Assembly: GCA_028015205.1 (NCBI GenBank)
Contig: CM051512.1
Location: 26,629,139-26,693,138, forward strand
DNA: 64,000 bases
Direction of reading: 5' to 3'
Source of the DNA: Mytilisepta virgata
Lineage: Eukaryota; Mollusca; Bivalvia; Mytilida; Mytilidae
Made by a program: the position numbers and the translations under genes. This document shows, piece by piece, positions 44,660 to 57,626 of the stretch; within the stretch, counting starts at the first letter, position 1, and every line of letters starts with the position of its first letter. Under the pieces are notes generated by a model. That model was not told the DNA's origin and ran no database searches. It saw nothing but the letters and a program-made list of their open reading frames with translations.

Positions 44660-47089
44660 CCCATCAAATGTTCCTTTAAATTTAGTATCAAGCAGTAATT
44701 CATAAATTGCAATTTTTTACCCCTCATTTTTTGTTAATTTGGAATGATACAAGGTTGAAAATTTTGGAATTTTGGTGAAAATAAGGTTTAAACATCCTCA
44801 GCCAAATTTATACATACCTTACTTTCATTTTGACAATCAGGCCTTGCCTGAGACTACTAATCCCCCTATGATGTTTTTACATCATGTTACAGTTGTGTAC
44901 GTAAATTTATGTATCATTTTTTACATGTCCCAAACATACAATTAATAGCAGATGCATAGCAGTACTTAGAACTTAGGGGAGATAATTTATGTTAATCTAG
45001 ACAGGGGCAGACTTGACAAAATATCGGCAAAAGAATACTAAAATGACAAAACAAGGGGAAAAGTCGAAAAATTTGAAGTCCAAGGAAAAGACCGTCAGGA
45101 GAATGGAAAACAACAAACAAATACCACAAAGGATACAGAACCACACGTGATTTTCGGAAAAACATGATTTTTACTGTGGCAATCTGACCATGCCACGCAA
45201 GTATTATCGTGGCCGTCCACGCTGACAACATCATGGCAGTTATCATGGCACAGAACGTGGCAGTAGATGCATGTCCCAGTGTGATATTAATTGGTAACAA
45301 AATAGTGGTGCAACACTATATGTTGTTTTCTTTTTCAAGAAGAAGATTTCTTTCTCTTCATTTACATTACTTTGTTTCAAACTTCTGTTTGAATTTGAAT
45401 TTGCTTTTTGTTTCTTTTAGTTTGTCTTGGCAAATACGTGTCTTTTAATTAAATGGTATGAATTTTAGATTTGATTCATTTTGCCCTGTGAATCCTGTTA
45501 CCCAAGGGTAAAAAACACAGGTATTCAGGTGTTTGTCATCAAATGTATAAATGTTTATTCTGGGTGTCTGCGGTAGGAATAATTTGCCGATTGTTATCTT
45601 TTAAATGCAAGACACACTTTAGTAAAAAGACATGTCGGTTGCATCACCTGTATTCATTATAATAATTTAGGTATTATGTAGCGCACTGGCTACATGTTAG
45701 GATGGCAGGATGACCCATTTATTTATACTGACACTGTTGTTGGACGAAAGTAAAAAACTTTCGATTTCACAGGAAATTAATAAGCAAATATAATTTTAAT
45801 TTATAACACGATTAATTATTTACATTTATTTTTTTTAACAGCAAGAAACGTAAGTTTAAAATTTCTTGCTATAAGCCTTTGTTTACTGCAGAAATGAGGG
45901 TAAACATATTGATTATTTATTACTTGTTGGTAAATTATGGAGATTTTTTACTGCAGGAGAAGACCGATCATAATAATGTGTATTACCCGAAACAAACATT
46001 ACCACGATCTGCCACGATATTCTATGATGTTGGACTGACCGACCACGGTATCACCACGATTAAAACCCGATATTCACTGGCATACCACAGTAAAATTGTG
46101 TGGCAAATAGTGGCCACAGTGTTTGTCACGACCATGATATATAGTGGCCAATCAGGAAACCACCACATTATCACTGTACATGCATGTTTAACTGAAAGAA
46201 TAAAAAACGTATAATAAACTAAACAAACCTAGAAAAAGACAGTACAGAAACTTAAGCACTAGCAAGGTGAACTCCCATAAAAAAACCGGGAGTGACATCA
46301 TGTTCTCCAGAAGGGTAAGCATGTCCTGCTCACATTGCCAGTGAAGTGTAAATTCCGGTAGGGTAGACGGTAGGGTGTCAATTTTAGAAGGGCGTGAAAT
46401 CTAACTGAAAATATCTAGTCTCAAACGCAAGATAGAAACTTTGTATCGGCCAATCAATTCCTGATGACGACCGTTAAACTATTGGAGTGATGGCTTAAAG
46501 TTAAAAGTTATGCAGTTTTATAGCACCTGCTTTAGGGAACGTGCCATGGCGATGGGATACACTATACCTGTCTAAATGAACCAATTTGTGACGAATAAAG
46601 CCTCATGGATGTGGAAAATAATTTTCTGTATGACATCATGCTGGTAGGACAATTCGAGGACGGATATTTTGTTTTGCCGTTGCATAAACTTGTGGAACTC
46701 TTCTGTGGGGAGACTCCCGGAAATTTTTGCTTACAACGTGCAGAAATTTATAAAAATTTGAATGTCAAAGGGATCTTTTAAACTATTGTTGAAATTTGAC
46801 ATTTATTGAAATTTGTTGTGGTAATAAATTTATTTTTTTATCAAAGTATATTTTTTTTTTATAATTTTGCTTTATATAACGTAAGCGATGGATTTTGACC
46901 AAAGACCAAAGTCAAGTTTGAAAAGTATTGTTTGAAGTTAAATTTTATGTAAGTGAGTGATCAGCAATCAATTAAAGTTGGTAAACAAAAGAAAAACAAA
47001 TAAGAATTTTCAAGATAAACAGCATAATGATTTTTTCCGGTTCTTTTTATTCAAATAAATCTATAAAATTTCCAAACAATTGACATCTC
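44660..47089. other. Spacer between UQCC1 and LDAH, no gene recognised
   Basis: Unannotated AT-rich DNA. Two stretches look repeat-derived: 45000-45130 (GGGGCAGACTTGACAAAATA) and 46240-46400, which shares AAAAACCGGG, CCAGAAGGGTAA and TCCGGT-like strings with 61960-62100. A 111-codon frame at 45879-46214 has no recognised homology. Promoters of both divergent genes would lie in this spacer or the rest of it. Confidence 0.4.
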
Positions 47090-48821
47090 TACTAGTACTT
47101 TCGACACAGTATGGAGATCTGGTCTATTTTATAAACTTCTTGATATAAATATTCCCTTCAAAATTTTTAAAGTTATTCAATCGATGTATCAAGACCCATC
47201 ATGTTGATTAAAATTCTCAAACGGATTAAGCGAGAAATTTAACTCCTCTTGCGGAGTAAAACAAGGCGATGTATTGAGCCCTATGTTATTCAATATACAT
47301 AAATGACTTGGTAAAAGATCTTACTCATAATACAGTTGATCCAGTGTTAATTGGTAACACAGTAATAAATTCGCTTCTATTTGCAGATGACATAGTCCTC
47401 CTATCAAACTCAGAAAGCGGACTTCAAAAATCTCTAAATATCCTACAAAAATTCTGCAATTCATGGAAACTTCAAATAAATTCTACAAAGTCAAAAGTGA
47501 TTGTGTTCAATTCTAATGGTAAAACCCACAAAAACTTTTTCAAATATGATAACAGCTCTTTAGAAACTAACTTCATATTGCTATTTTAAGGCATAACTTT
47601 AAAATATACAGGTAATCTAAAAGTATCTGGAACTCTGTTAATGGAAAAGGGCCGAAAAGCTCTTTACAAAATAAAAAAATTAATTGGCTTAAATAATCCA
47701 TGTAGCTTACTAGAAAAACTTTTTGAAACTTTAGTTGTCCCAATTTGCCTTTATGGGAGTGAAATTTGGGGATTTAATTCAAGCCCTGGCTACAATTACA
47801 CAGACCCTTTTGAAAAACTCCATATCAAATTTTTGAAAGAAATACTAGGAGTCAACTGTAATTCATCCAACGCTGGATGTCTAGCAGAACTAAATAGACT
47901 ACCCCTTAATGCAAAGATCACAATTCAGGCTATTAAATATTGGTGTCACATTCTTGAATCAAATGATACCCTTGTACATAGTGTATATGAAGCAACAAAA
48001 GAAACAAATTCTTGGGTAAAACAATTGAAAAGTTCTTTAAACAACCTTGGATTTTCATACATTTTCAATAACCCATCTCTACTGAAAATAAACATTCCAA
48101 TTATTGAAAGAAGAATTAAAGATGTGACCCTTCAAAATTTAGAAAATGATATTAAAAACAACAATAAGCTATCTTTCTTTAATAACTTTCATTTATCTAA
48201 TATTAGACCCTATTATGTTGACCTTTGTAAATTTAAAACAGATAGATCAACTATTGCAAAATTAAGAATAAGTGCTCACGAATTAGCTATAGAAAGAGGT
48301 CGATATCAAAACATACCTAAACAGAACAGACTCTGTCTCTGTTGTAATAATGGAGAAATAGAAGATGAAATCCATTTTCTTATTAATTGCAATATTTACA
48401 ACAACATTACAAATAATTTTATTGCTAAACTTAATAGAATACTCTCATACAAAACAAAAATTAATAACTTAACAAACTGTATTATTTTTAAATTATTCAA
48501 TAGCAAATCCCCTACCATACTAAAGCTTATTGATAATTTTATACAAGAATGCCTACAAAGTAGGCAAAATAAACTTAAAAGGGGATAATTTATTGAATTT
48601 CTTTAATTTTTCTACAACAAACACATAATTTTAACATTGTATGATTATTATAATAATTGTAATATGATTTTTTTTTTCTTATAATATGATTAATTTCAAT
48701 CTTTCCACTGTCACTCCTAACTATTATTGTCATTTGTAGCTTTTAGTTTAATATGTTGGCAATGACCATTTATTGTAAATGTGTTTCGCTAATAAATATT
48801 ATTATTATTATTATTATTATT
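47090..48821 (+). mobile_element. 5'-truncated non-LTR retrotransposon (LINE) with (ATT)n tail
   Basis: Begins within the reverse transcriptase at TTTCGACACAGTATGG (FDTVW block) and continues through CGVKQGDVLSPMLFN and the catalytic FADD box (LLFADDIVLLSNSESGLQ at about 47375-47430). Stops interrupt it near 47201 and 47587, and a frame change near 47305. The last 315 codons (47641-48588) are fully open and end in the usual C-terminal cysteine/histidine motif (RLCLCCNNGEIEDEIHFLINC type, about 48330-48390). A short 3'UTR ends in (ATT)n at 48797-48821. Dead copy, but the C-terminal half is well kept. Relation: jockey/Nimb-like clade by layout, not certain. Confidence 0.88.
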
Positions 48822-49926
48822 CTAAACAGCGAGCTTTGGTCATTTTTTGTATCCATTTGACATTGAAAATAGATGTTATATATATCTATATTGTTTTAAG
48901 GTATCAAAAACTCTTAGATGTTGTTGCAAGAAAAACAAGATTTTTTTTTTATAAATAAGACAAGTAATTTACTCATAATTGTTTTTAAAGGGGGTTTTAT
49001 TTCTTAAGTTGGACACTATAAAAAGTTGTTTCTTTTCAAATCAATAATAATGTAAGAACAGACTTTTTAGATAGACTTTAAAGATAAGTAACCAGATAAA
49101 CCAGAGGTGTTTTCCATTATCTGGTTCAAACCTTGAAAATCGGTACATTACAGGGGCCCTGCCAATCATGAGCAAATAGATGAAAAGTAACAGATTTCGG
49201 TACGAACCAGCTGAACCTGCATAAATGAACGCACCCCGGCTTGGCACTATTGACAAAACGTTTTCTTAACCCAGATATGTATGTTTTGCCGAATTTTGTT
49301 GATTTTATAAAGCAGTCTTTGGAACATCAAATATAGAGTCCACATTGGCTAGATCATTCATTACTGGTAGTATATAAAGTCTGCTCTTTGTAATTTTTTA
49401 TTGTATAACTGTTGTTTGTTTTTAAAGAAAATATTAACACTTTTTATGAAATTTAGACACCAGTTAGCGATTAAATGATAATTTCAGTATTAATAAGTTA
49501 CATTTCTTCATTGATGTTGAGGTTTAGCTTGAAAAGTCATCATGAGGTTGTGAGATTGGTCCAAAATGCACGATTCTCACACCCAGGAATATGACATGTA
49601 TATAATGTGATCATAAAATTATGTTGACAGTAGGAGGTAAATATTTTCTTCTTGTCATAGACTAACCATCAACAAATTTGTTTGCTTCTTTTTTTTTCCA
49701 CTCTTTCAGCTGGGCAGTTGGGTACATCATATGAATGTGTTTGTATACTTTCTATAGAACAAGGGATAAGAGCTCTCCCGTTTCTGTAATCTTTAAATTC
49801 AGTGATGATTTACTGAATTTTCTATATGATTGACATTATGCATGTTGTCATACTTTCAAGCGCAATGTACATGTGCAATGAATAAAGTTATAATGACAGT
49901 TTTAATATTTCAGGATAAAGGTGAGA

Positions 49927-52900
49927 ATGGATGATGCACACAGAAAAAGTGAAGTTATACCAATATTAGGTATGCCAACACATCTTTTGAAGTATGGTGA
50001 CATTCAACAGACAGGAGTAATATATATTATTATACCGGGTAAGTAATACACTCAGACCTGCAGAAATGCTTATCTATATAGCAAATAACTGTATATGAGA
50101 ATTTTCTTGTCCGATCTTTCAATTTCATTTGAGGTAAAGGCATACAAGTTCACTTTCATGTTTCTATTCATCCTCCCAAGTCAGGATTTTATATCCACGT
50201 TCGTTCCTACAAACCCCTCGACATCACATATTCATATTTTGCAGATTTTGTATCCATGTTCATTCCTACAAACCCCTGACATCACACATTCATATTTTGC
50301 AGGTCGAAGATATGGCCGCATGGTGTGTTACCTAGAAAATTCAAACTACAACTGAAATGGATTCTCTTTTGACCTTGAGAAGAACCAATGAAATTTATCA
50401 TTTACTTCTGACCCCCAAACTATGAATGTGTGATGTCAGGGGTTTGTAGGAAAAAATGTGGATACAAAATCCTGACTTGGGTGGATGATTTATATTGTAT
50501 ATAGGTTACACGGACCAAACATCCATGTAATCTATTGCCACCAAAGTGAATGAAAGGAATAATTTTTTATTGCTCTAATTGATCTCAAAGTTATAAGGAG
50601 GCAATGGGCAAAGAGAAGGAGAAGGCAACTCAGTCACGAGAATAAGGTGTGTATGCTTGAATGAAAATCTTTTATAATACATTTTCTGTATTGTTTACTC
50701 ACTGTAAAATTTGTATCTTTTAACTGCGTAGGAAATCCAGGAATAGCAGAGTACTACGACGATTTTATGAAAGTCCTGTACCAGAACAGTAATTACAACA
50801 TACCTGTCTGGGCTATATCTCATGCAGGACATGTCTCCATTGCTAATACTGCCAATAACCTGGCCGTTGGTAGGTATTGTAATCAAACTTGTGCTAGTGG
50901 CTGTCTTGGTCTAAAGTCAGATTTTTCTCTATGTTGAAGGCCTTGCTGTGACCTTCGATGAATAACAAGGATAAATGCATTGTTTTTTGCTGTAAATGTA
51001 GGAAAGAATGAGGAACTTGAGTGAGTTATTTTTTCCTAACCAATGTAGGTAAGAGAGATAATAAATTTGTCTCCCATTTAGCCTCAGGTCAAAAGGGAGA
51101 TCATTTCATTATCTCCCTTACCTACATTAGTTAGGAAAAGATAACTCACTCAGGTTCCTCATTAGTCATGAATAAATCCACTATATCTTTTTTTCAAATT
51201 ATTTGTCTTTCAGTGAGAAATGCTTCAGTAAAGAATAAAGTTAGGTCGCTGGTGAGCCAATTTGAATTCAAATAATAGCGAGCGCTATAAGAGCATATGC
51301 ATTTTCTACATATGGGTCATTTCGAAAAGTCTTTGTTTAATGGGGGCAGTCATATTGTGCTACATTCTAAGGCTAGAAAACGTTTCGTTCGTCTTAAACG
51401 GAAGTAAGTGAAGTAAGGGAAATAACTTGCTTTAAATTATAATTTTAGAGTCAGAATCGTGATATCGGAAATGAGTTTCTGGAAAGGCTTATTGCTGTGC
51501 TAGCATCATTGGCCACGCCAACAGCATATTAAAAGTATTTAAAATAAATCCAAGGTGTTTGGGTTATTTAAGTTCAAGTGAACAAAATACACAAATTTTT
51601 ACATTTCACTAACTCAAAGGTGTTTGGGTTATTTAAGTTCAAGTGAACAAAATACACAAATTTTTACATTTCACTAACTCATAATCTGGTGCCATTTAAA
51701 TATGAAAATGACAGGATATGGAGTGTGTGTCAGTGAGACTTACCTCATTACCTGACAAATTGCTGATCAATTAGTAGAAATTCATGACATATAATACCCA
51801 AAACCTGGATATCTGATGGACTTCTTAAACCCACAAATGAATATTTTAAATTATTCAATAATATATATAATTAAATACAAAATATGCATACATGTAGATG
51901 AAATTTTGAATAAAAAGGGATATTCACCAGGCAACAAGGATATTCACCTCTTGAATTCTGGGAAACCATTTATTTTTAGAATCGTGGAAATCCTCTATTT
52001 TAATTATCCAATGGAAATTAATTTTGACGTCGTGTGCTTTTAAAGCAGCATATGTCCGGAGTTTGCCTAATCATGGCATCTTGTAAACAACGACTGCAGG
52101 AAACAGAAAAAAATAATGGAAATTAGAAATTGCCAATATGACGACAATCTAAAATGTTTATTTGTATTATTGAATAAAACAATAATTTTCTTTTGATTCT
52201 GTGAATATGTGCAGATATTACCTTTGAAAAATTGTCATTCACCTCGCCCGTTGAGCTCTGTGAATAACAGTTTTTCAAAAGTCAATAACTCCACACATTT
52301 ACCTAATCAAAAGACAGTAATTTTATATAGTTTTTTTTTAATATTATTGATCATGATTATTTAGCCTTTATTGAAAAAATAGATAGTGGAATATTAAGAA
52401 CTTTGTATTGAGCTCTTTTTAAACAAAAAAATTATATTTTGTTTTTCTTTCAGAAAAAGCTTCATATAGTGTATGTTCATTGGAAGGACAAATCAAGCAC
52501 AAGTTAACATTCATTAGAGAACACATACCAATAGATGTAAAACTAATTTTGGTTGGTCATTCCATAGGATGTTATATCATTTTAAAACTTTTGGATAAGC
52601 TTGATTCACACCAAGTTTTGAGATGCTTCATGCTGTTCCCAACAATAGAAAGAATGGCTGAATCACCAAAAGGACAGGTGGCTACGCCTTTGCTAAAATA
52701 TTTACGATGGCTGGGGACAGTAATAGTACAATGTCTTTCTTACTTATCTCCGTATGTGCAATACAGAATGATTTTGTGGTATTTCCGTGGCATGTCCGTT
52801 CCAGATTGTATTTATAATGCATCAATGTCCTTGTTTGATCCGTTCTGTGTGAGTAATGTAATGTACATGGCGAACATGGAGATGCAGAAAGTGACAGAGC

Positions 52901-53133
52901 TGGACACAGATTTGATACAGCGCCATCTACCTAAAGTTAGCTTTTACTATGGCTCCAACGATCACTGGTGTCCGAAATCATATTATCATGACTTCAAAAA
53001 CAAATTTCCTCATGCAGACACTCGGTTGTGTAAAGATGACCACGACCATGCATTTGTGTTAGAAGGCAGCCAACCAATGGCAGATATTATAACATCATGG
53101 ATACAAAGAGATTTACACAAACTTAAAGATTAA
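49927..53133 (+). CDS. LDAH: Lipid droplet-associated serine hydrolase (3 coding exons)
   Basis: Alpha/beta-hydrolase of the LDAH (C2orf43) family, which sits on lipid droplets; its enzymatic role in vertebrates is debated (cholesterol ester or triglyceride handling). Coding exons 49927-50038, 50732-50869 and 52454-53133 total 930 nt, or 309 residues; the human protein is slightly longer. Landmarks: IIIPGNPGIAEYY across the first junction (oxyanion region), WAISHAGH, then LVGHSIG with the nucleophile Ser120, LFPTIERMAESPKGQVATPL, YYGSNDHWCP with Asp253, and DHAFV with His282. All three catalytic residues are present. The start ATG is the first in the exon, which begins after an acceptor at 49913, so a 5'UTR exon should lie upstream. 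Candidate AATAAA signals are at 53565 and 53574. Introns hold foldback elements. Confidence 0.94.
50166..50489. repeat. Foldback in LDAH intron 1
   Basis: The left arm CCCAAGTCAGGATTTTATAT...ACAAACCCC (50174-50220) is matched inverted at 50435-50482 (AGGGGTTTGTAGG...CCTGACTTGGG). The left arm is also partly repeated directly at 50243-50303 (TTTGTATCCATGTTCATTCC). Confidence 0.75.
51008..51163. repeat. Palindromic MITE in LDAH intron 2
   Basis: AATGAGGAACTTGAGTGAGT...AATGTAGGTAAGAGAGATAAT pairs with ATTATCTCCCTTACCTACAT...ACTCACTCAGGTTCCTCATT. Arms are about 57 bp with few mismatches. Confidence 0.8.
51552..51681 (+). repeat. Perfect tandem duplication, 65-bp unit
   Basis: AAGGTGTTTGGGTTATTTAA through TTTCACTAACTCA occurs twice in a row without a mismatch, in LDAH intron 2. 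It must be recent. Confidence 0.92.
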
Positions 53134-53799
53134 TGCTGGGTTAAAATTTAGGAATCAACCAATTTTTTGGAGGGAGGGGATTACGGCTTAGACCTTGTTA
53201 TAGAATGGTTGTACTAACTATTTTTGCAAATTCTGCACTTTTGTTGATTTTTGCAATTTTTTACACCAATTTTTAGCTGATTTTTTTTTTCACTTAAGGT
53301 CTAGATTTAATAACACCCAAAATGGGCCCTATCATTTCAGGACATTACCACTGATATATATTTGGAAAGATAACTGAATGTTTATTCATGTATCATAAAA
53401 TGTATTCATAAAAAGTGATGTATTACATGTAGGGCACTGTGACCTAGAAAACCTACAAAGGCAACAAAAAATGTCAAATCTCAAATTTTATACCAAAAAT
53501 AGGACCATGTGTAAAATTCATTTGTGTCAGACCATTTTAATTTTTGAAACCCAGCACAGCCATCAATAAACACAATAAATTCCACAAAGTAATTTTGTTA
53601 TCTGTGGCAGCACTAACATTATATATGACTATTTTTTGCCAAGAACATAAACATTGTCATTACAAATGAATTTGTGACATTTCAGTTATATTTGACCTTT
53701 TAGTAACTTAATACACGTCCCTAAAAAGGATATAATTCGGCAAAAACATATCTAGATTTGATAATTGTTACAAAATAAATAACCAAAGAAATACATGTA
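53134..53799 (+). other. LDAH: LDAH 3'UTR region
   Basis: No other gene seen. AATAAA occurs at 53565 and 53574, about 430 bp after the stop, giving a plausible 3' end near 53595. Confidence 0.5.
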
Positions 53800-54195
53800 C
53801 TGTAAATATGGAAATTATTGCTATGTTTTTATTATTGCGAAAATTGCGATCAGTTTAGCGATATCACAATATTACATGTATAAACTCGCATTTTTAATAC
53901 ATATTTTCATGTCCGATTTTTTCTAGATTTGTCTCCCCTTTGTTTTCATTTACTCGGGTAAGCGTCTGGTCATTAATTTCCAACATCAGGAGACAGGTTA
54001 ATTGGTAGACACTTTGTTGTATAGGTATTGTTTTCACAGCTGTTATATAAACATTTTGAATTCTAATATTTTTAATGCAATTAATTAAAACGATTACTTT
54101 ATATAAAACTTCCATTTTCAATTTTTGCTCGATCTCTGATCGTAATAATAAAACTTTTAATAAGTGCACACGAAAATTTCAAAATTTACAGTACT
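53800..54195 (+). repeat. Dispersed repeat, copy 2
   Basis: The part from 53975 matches 14690-15000 in order and spacing. The preceding stretch (TTATTGCGAAAATTGCGATC) is of the same kind as the CGCAATAATTAAACTTCGC part of copy 1. It lies just past the LDAH 3'UTR region. Confidence 0.6.
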
Positions 54196-54701
54196 CAAAA
54201 TGATATTTTAATTTGACTTTTAATAGGAATGTGGGGCCAAAATATACCGTTATTGACTGAAATATTTAAGAATTTGACCAAGACATAGTATTTCATTAAT
54301 AGTTTTTTTCAAGCTGTTAAAAAAAAAGTGTGATTAAAAACAAAATCAAATATTTATATAGCACATTATAGATTTAACCTGCATTAATGCACGAAATTTT
54401 TATTGTGTATCTATTGGATTTAATTTACCTTACATGTATATCAAGTCAAATGTTTTATTAAAGTATTCTTGTGATCTTATTGTATTTTTGTTGGATACCA
54501 TTGCACACTATTGCACACCTGCATATCTCTCTAATGCATAATAATCGATGATGTTAAATTTAAAACTTGCAACAATATGATTTGATATAAAATCATTTCC
54601 TTACCATGTTTGCTCAATTCTAGTTAATTATATATCAGTTTAGCTGCAAAATCCACTCTGAACTAATTTTCAGTCCCTTTTATAGCCAATATTTGTTCAT
54701 C

Positions 54702-54776
54702 CTGGCAAGCCAAGGGTTACGATTCGCCTGAAGAGGAGAGAAGTTAATCGTAACTCTTGGCTAGCAAAGGCAATAT
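54702..54776. repeat. Short foldback
   Basis: GGCAAGCCAAGGGTTACGATT at the left pairs imperfectly with AATCGTAACTCTTGGCTAGC at the right; the loop is ~25 bp. The flanks AATATTTGTTCA and AATATTTGTCCA are direct repeats. Confidence 0.6.
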
Positions 54777-56461
54777 TTGTCCATAACAATTATTACAATC
54801 ATATATATGTGTGTGTACCTAAATGGACACACTTCACACAGAACTATTTCACTGCATTAAATTCCCCATGTTTTGCAATTACACGACACATTGTAAAAAT
54901 ATAACCATAACCAATTGTTCTGAATTAGAGTAATGAGTTGGGTGGGGAGTATTGCAACCTTGCACAAACCTACCTAAAAGCATAGTATGGACATGTTGAA
55001 AATATGAATGAAGGAAAATTATGCAATTCAGTCTGATTAAAGCCTGATGACTCTTTTAAAAAGTAGCCTGGCAACCTCACTAGATCCTTCTTGTTGGGAT
55101 CAGTGTAATAGTTTTCTTAGAAAAATGGATGACATATAGAAGACAATGACTTTTTAAGGATTAGGAAATAATATGGTTATACATCTAAAAAATAGAAGAT
55201 AAAGACACTTAAATATTTAATGAATAATTCAAATAAGAGGAAAAAATACTAATCAACACAGCAGTTTTATGTTTATAATTAACAATTACAATAATTTAGG
55301 ACTAATGCACTGCAAGTGAAAATTTGAGTTGCTTCCCTTTAACTAAAAAATTAACATGCAATACAAAAGCTGTCACTACGCATTTCACGATAATTATTGA
55401 AACTTTTCATTATAATAAGACTAATAAGATAATAATTTCACGTACAACTTATGTATATTGGCTAAACAAATGATTTAATCCTTAAAACATTTATTCTGCA
55501 TCAATTTTAAAGATTAAAGTTGCACCTGAGCAGAATAGAAAAATCTTTGTATTGCTTTTGAACGGTTCCTGAACAATTGACATCACTTCTAGTTGCATGT
55601 ATGCTATAAGCCATAAATGGAATGTCCTGGAATAGAGGCATGAAATATGAACACAAACAAAAAAGAAAATCTCCAAAAGTGGATTAAGGCACCTGATTAA
55701 GTGCATTGACAGTGAATATCTGAATATTGAGATTAAACGCAAAAAAGTTTAACCAATATTTGTATATGTTACAGTGTACAACCAACTACTGCCTAACTTC
55801 AAATCAAGAATTTTTTTGAATCGGGTAACTCCTATAGTTTCAGATAACTGTAATAAAGTGTGCTGATGGTAAAATCAAACGAAGCAGGACTAATAAATGC
55901 AATTATATTGATAAGTATTATTAGTCCAAGGACTAAATAAACATTCGGAATGGAACATATACTTACGGATATAGGTTTTGGGGCCAAATGGTTTTGTGTC
56001 TTGTTAAGGGTCAATCAAACAAAGAAAAACCATATATGTACATTACATATGTATATAGACAAACAAAACAACAATGTACAAATGTATATGTATTGTTTTA
56101 AGAAAGATATAGTAGAGAAATTTTGGACGACATGGATCTTATTTTCTCAGTTCTGATGACTGCATTTAAAATCACCAATTAATTTCAGATTCAGGATTTA
56201 AAATTTTTGTTTAAACAATGGCTGATCTGACGTAAAAAATTAGGTTTTTTTTAATTATATAAAACAAGTGCTCATGTAAAGTTAAAAGTTCTGCTGACAT
56301 TTCATAAAAAGAGTTAATACTCATCATCTAATTTATTACAATTTTTACATAACCTTTGCATGATCTGTTGACATAGTTTTGTACCTTTCAATTTCAACTT
56401 CAAGTTGAATAATTTCTAGTATAAGATTGCTATATATATAATAATACCTGAAATTACAGGA
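54777..56461. other. AT-rich intergenic DNA, nothing recognised
   Basis: Short frames only, none with family resemblance, splice support or neighbours in frame. Confidence 0.4.
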
Positions 56462-57590
56462 ATGTTTAAAACAAATTCAGCAGCATGCAAAAAAAAAGAA
56501 AATGACTACTTGTTTCAACAGATTTATATAAATGATTTTTTAGACAAATCTCATTTGAAATACCTAAAATACATTTTGGGAGTAAATAAAAGATCCACAA
56601 ATTTAGCTGTACAGTCTGAACTTGGCATATACCCATTGTATTTCTCTGTTGTTTTGTCAATGTTAAAATACTGGTTAAGAATAAATCAAATGGAAAGTGG
56701 TATACTATTTGATGCATACATTGCTAATCAAAGTATGGTTTCAGACAACACAGAATGTTGGTTGTAATCCATTAAATTTATCCTACAAAAACTTAATATT
56801 CAACATTCACAAATAAAGATGAATGAGTTAATAAAGTCAATAAGAGATAAATTATGTCATAGTTTTTTAAAGTACTGGAACAAAAAGTCAGAAGAACAAG
56901 AGGGAATATACAATTATCACCCTTGTTGGTGTGTGACGCGACGGCTTCTCTCCCCTCGGAAAGTAAGGTCACCCTCGGGCAAGCTTGTCTCCCCTCGGAA
57001 AGTAAGGTCACCCTCGGGCAAGCCCATGGGTGAACTTACTTTCCGAGGGGGGACAAACCAGGCAAGCCCTCGGGTGACCTTAATTTCCGAGGCGAGACAA
57101 GCCGTCGGGTCACACACCAACAAGGGTGATAATTGTATAATGTCAAATAAGAATAAGTGCCCATGAACTGAAAATAGAAAGAGATCGATACAAGAAACCC
57201 TATATATAAAGTTCGCAAAGAATATGTGAAAAATGTTCTTCAAATCAAACAGAAGATGAATTTCCTTTTATAATTAATTGCCCATTATATAATAACAACA
57301 GAGAAATCATGTTTAATAATATAGGTGAGCTTTGTACGAAATTTAAAGATCTTCCAGTTTATATGGCTTTTTACAAATGAAGATATATCAGTACTCAAAT
57401 TTCTGGGGAAATATATAATTGATTGTCTAAATATCAGACAATGTTGATAGCTCTGGTCCTGTCCAGCATAGCATAGCTTTTATTCTATTTTCATTGTAAT
57501 TTATGCTAATGAATCAATGTTGTATATGTTGTTATATCTTGCCCCTGTGAGGGCCCATGATTGGAACAATAAAAATAAAAAATAAAAATA
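56462..57590 (+). mobile_element. 5'-truncated LINE relic, split by a MITE
   Basis: The frame 56462-56767 matches the region after the reverse transcriptase in the other LINEs here (KYILGVNKRSTNLAVQSELG; compare AVLGLKKTATSIGARSELG in the 60175 element). The C-terminal part resumes after the insertion at about 57140 with RISAHELKIERDRYK and a degraded cysteine/histidine motif. The 3' end is ATTGGAACAATAAAAATAAA at about 57571-57590. Several stops; non-functional. Confidence 0.8.
56907..57139. mobile_element. Near-perfect palindromic MITE inserted in a LINE
   Basis: The outer 41 bp (TATACAATTATCACCCTTGT...CGACGGCTT) recur inverted at the right end with one mismatch. TATA borders both sides, so the target duplication is TA or TATA. 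Inner arms carry the repeated block CCCTCGGAAAGTAAGGTCAC, twice on the left and in two inverted versions on the right. Confidence 0.88.
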
Positions 57591-57626
57591 TCAAACAATT
57601 AAGTTACCGCTAAAATTCTTTGATAC

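Noticed and set aside
45879..46214. 111-codon frame with a hydrophobic N-terminal part
   Set aside because: No family resemblance and no splice or codon support; the surroundings look repeat-derived.
56819..57243. Frames of 108-115 codons on both strands
   Set aside because: They cross the palindromic MITE; both strands are open only because the sequence is an inverted repeat.
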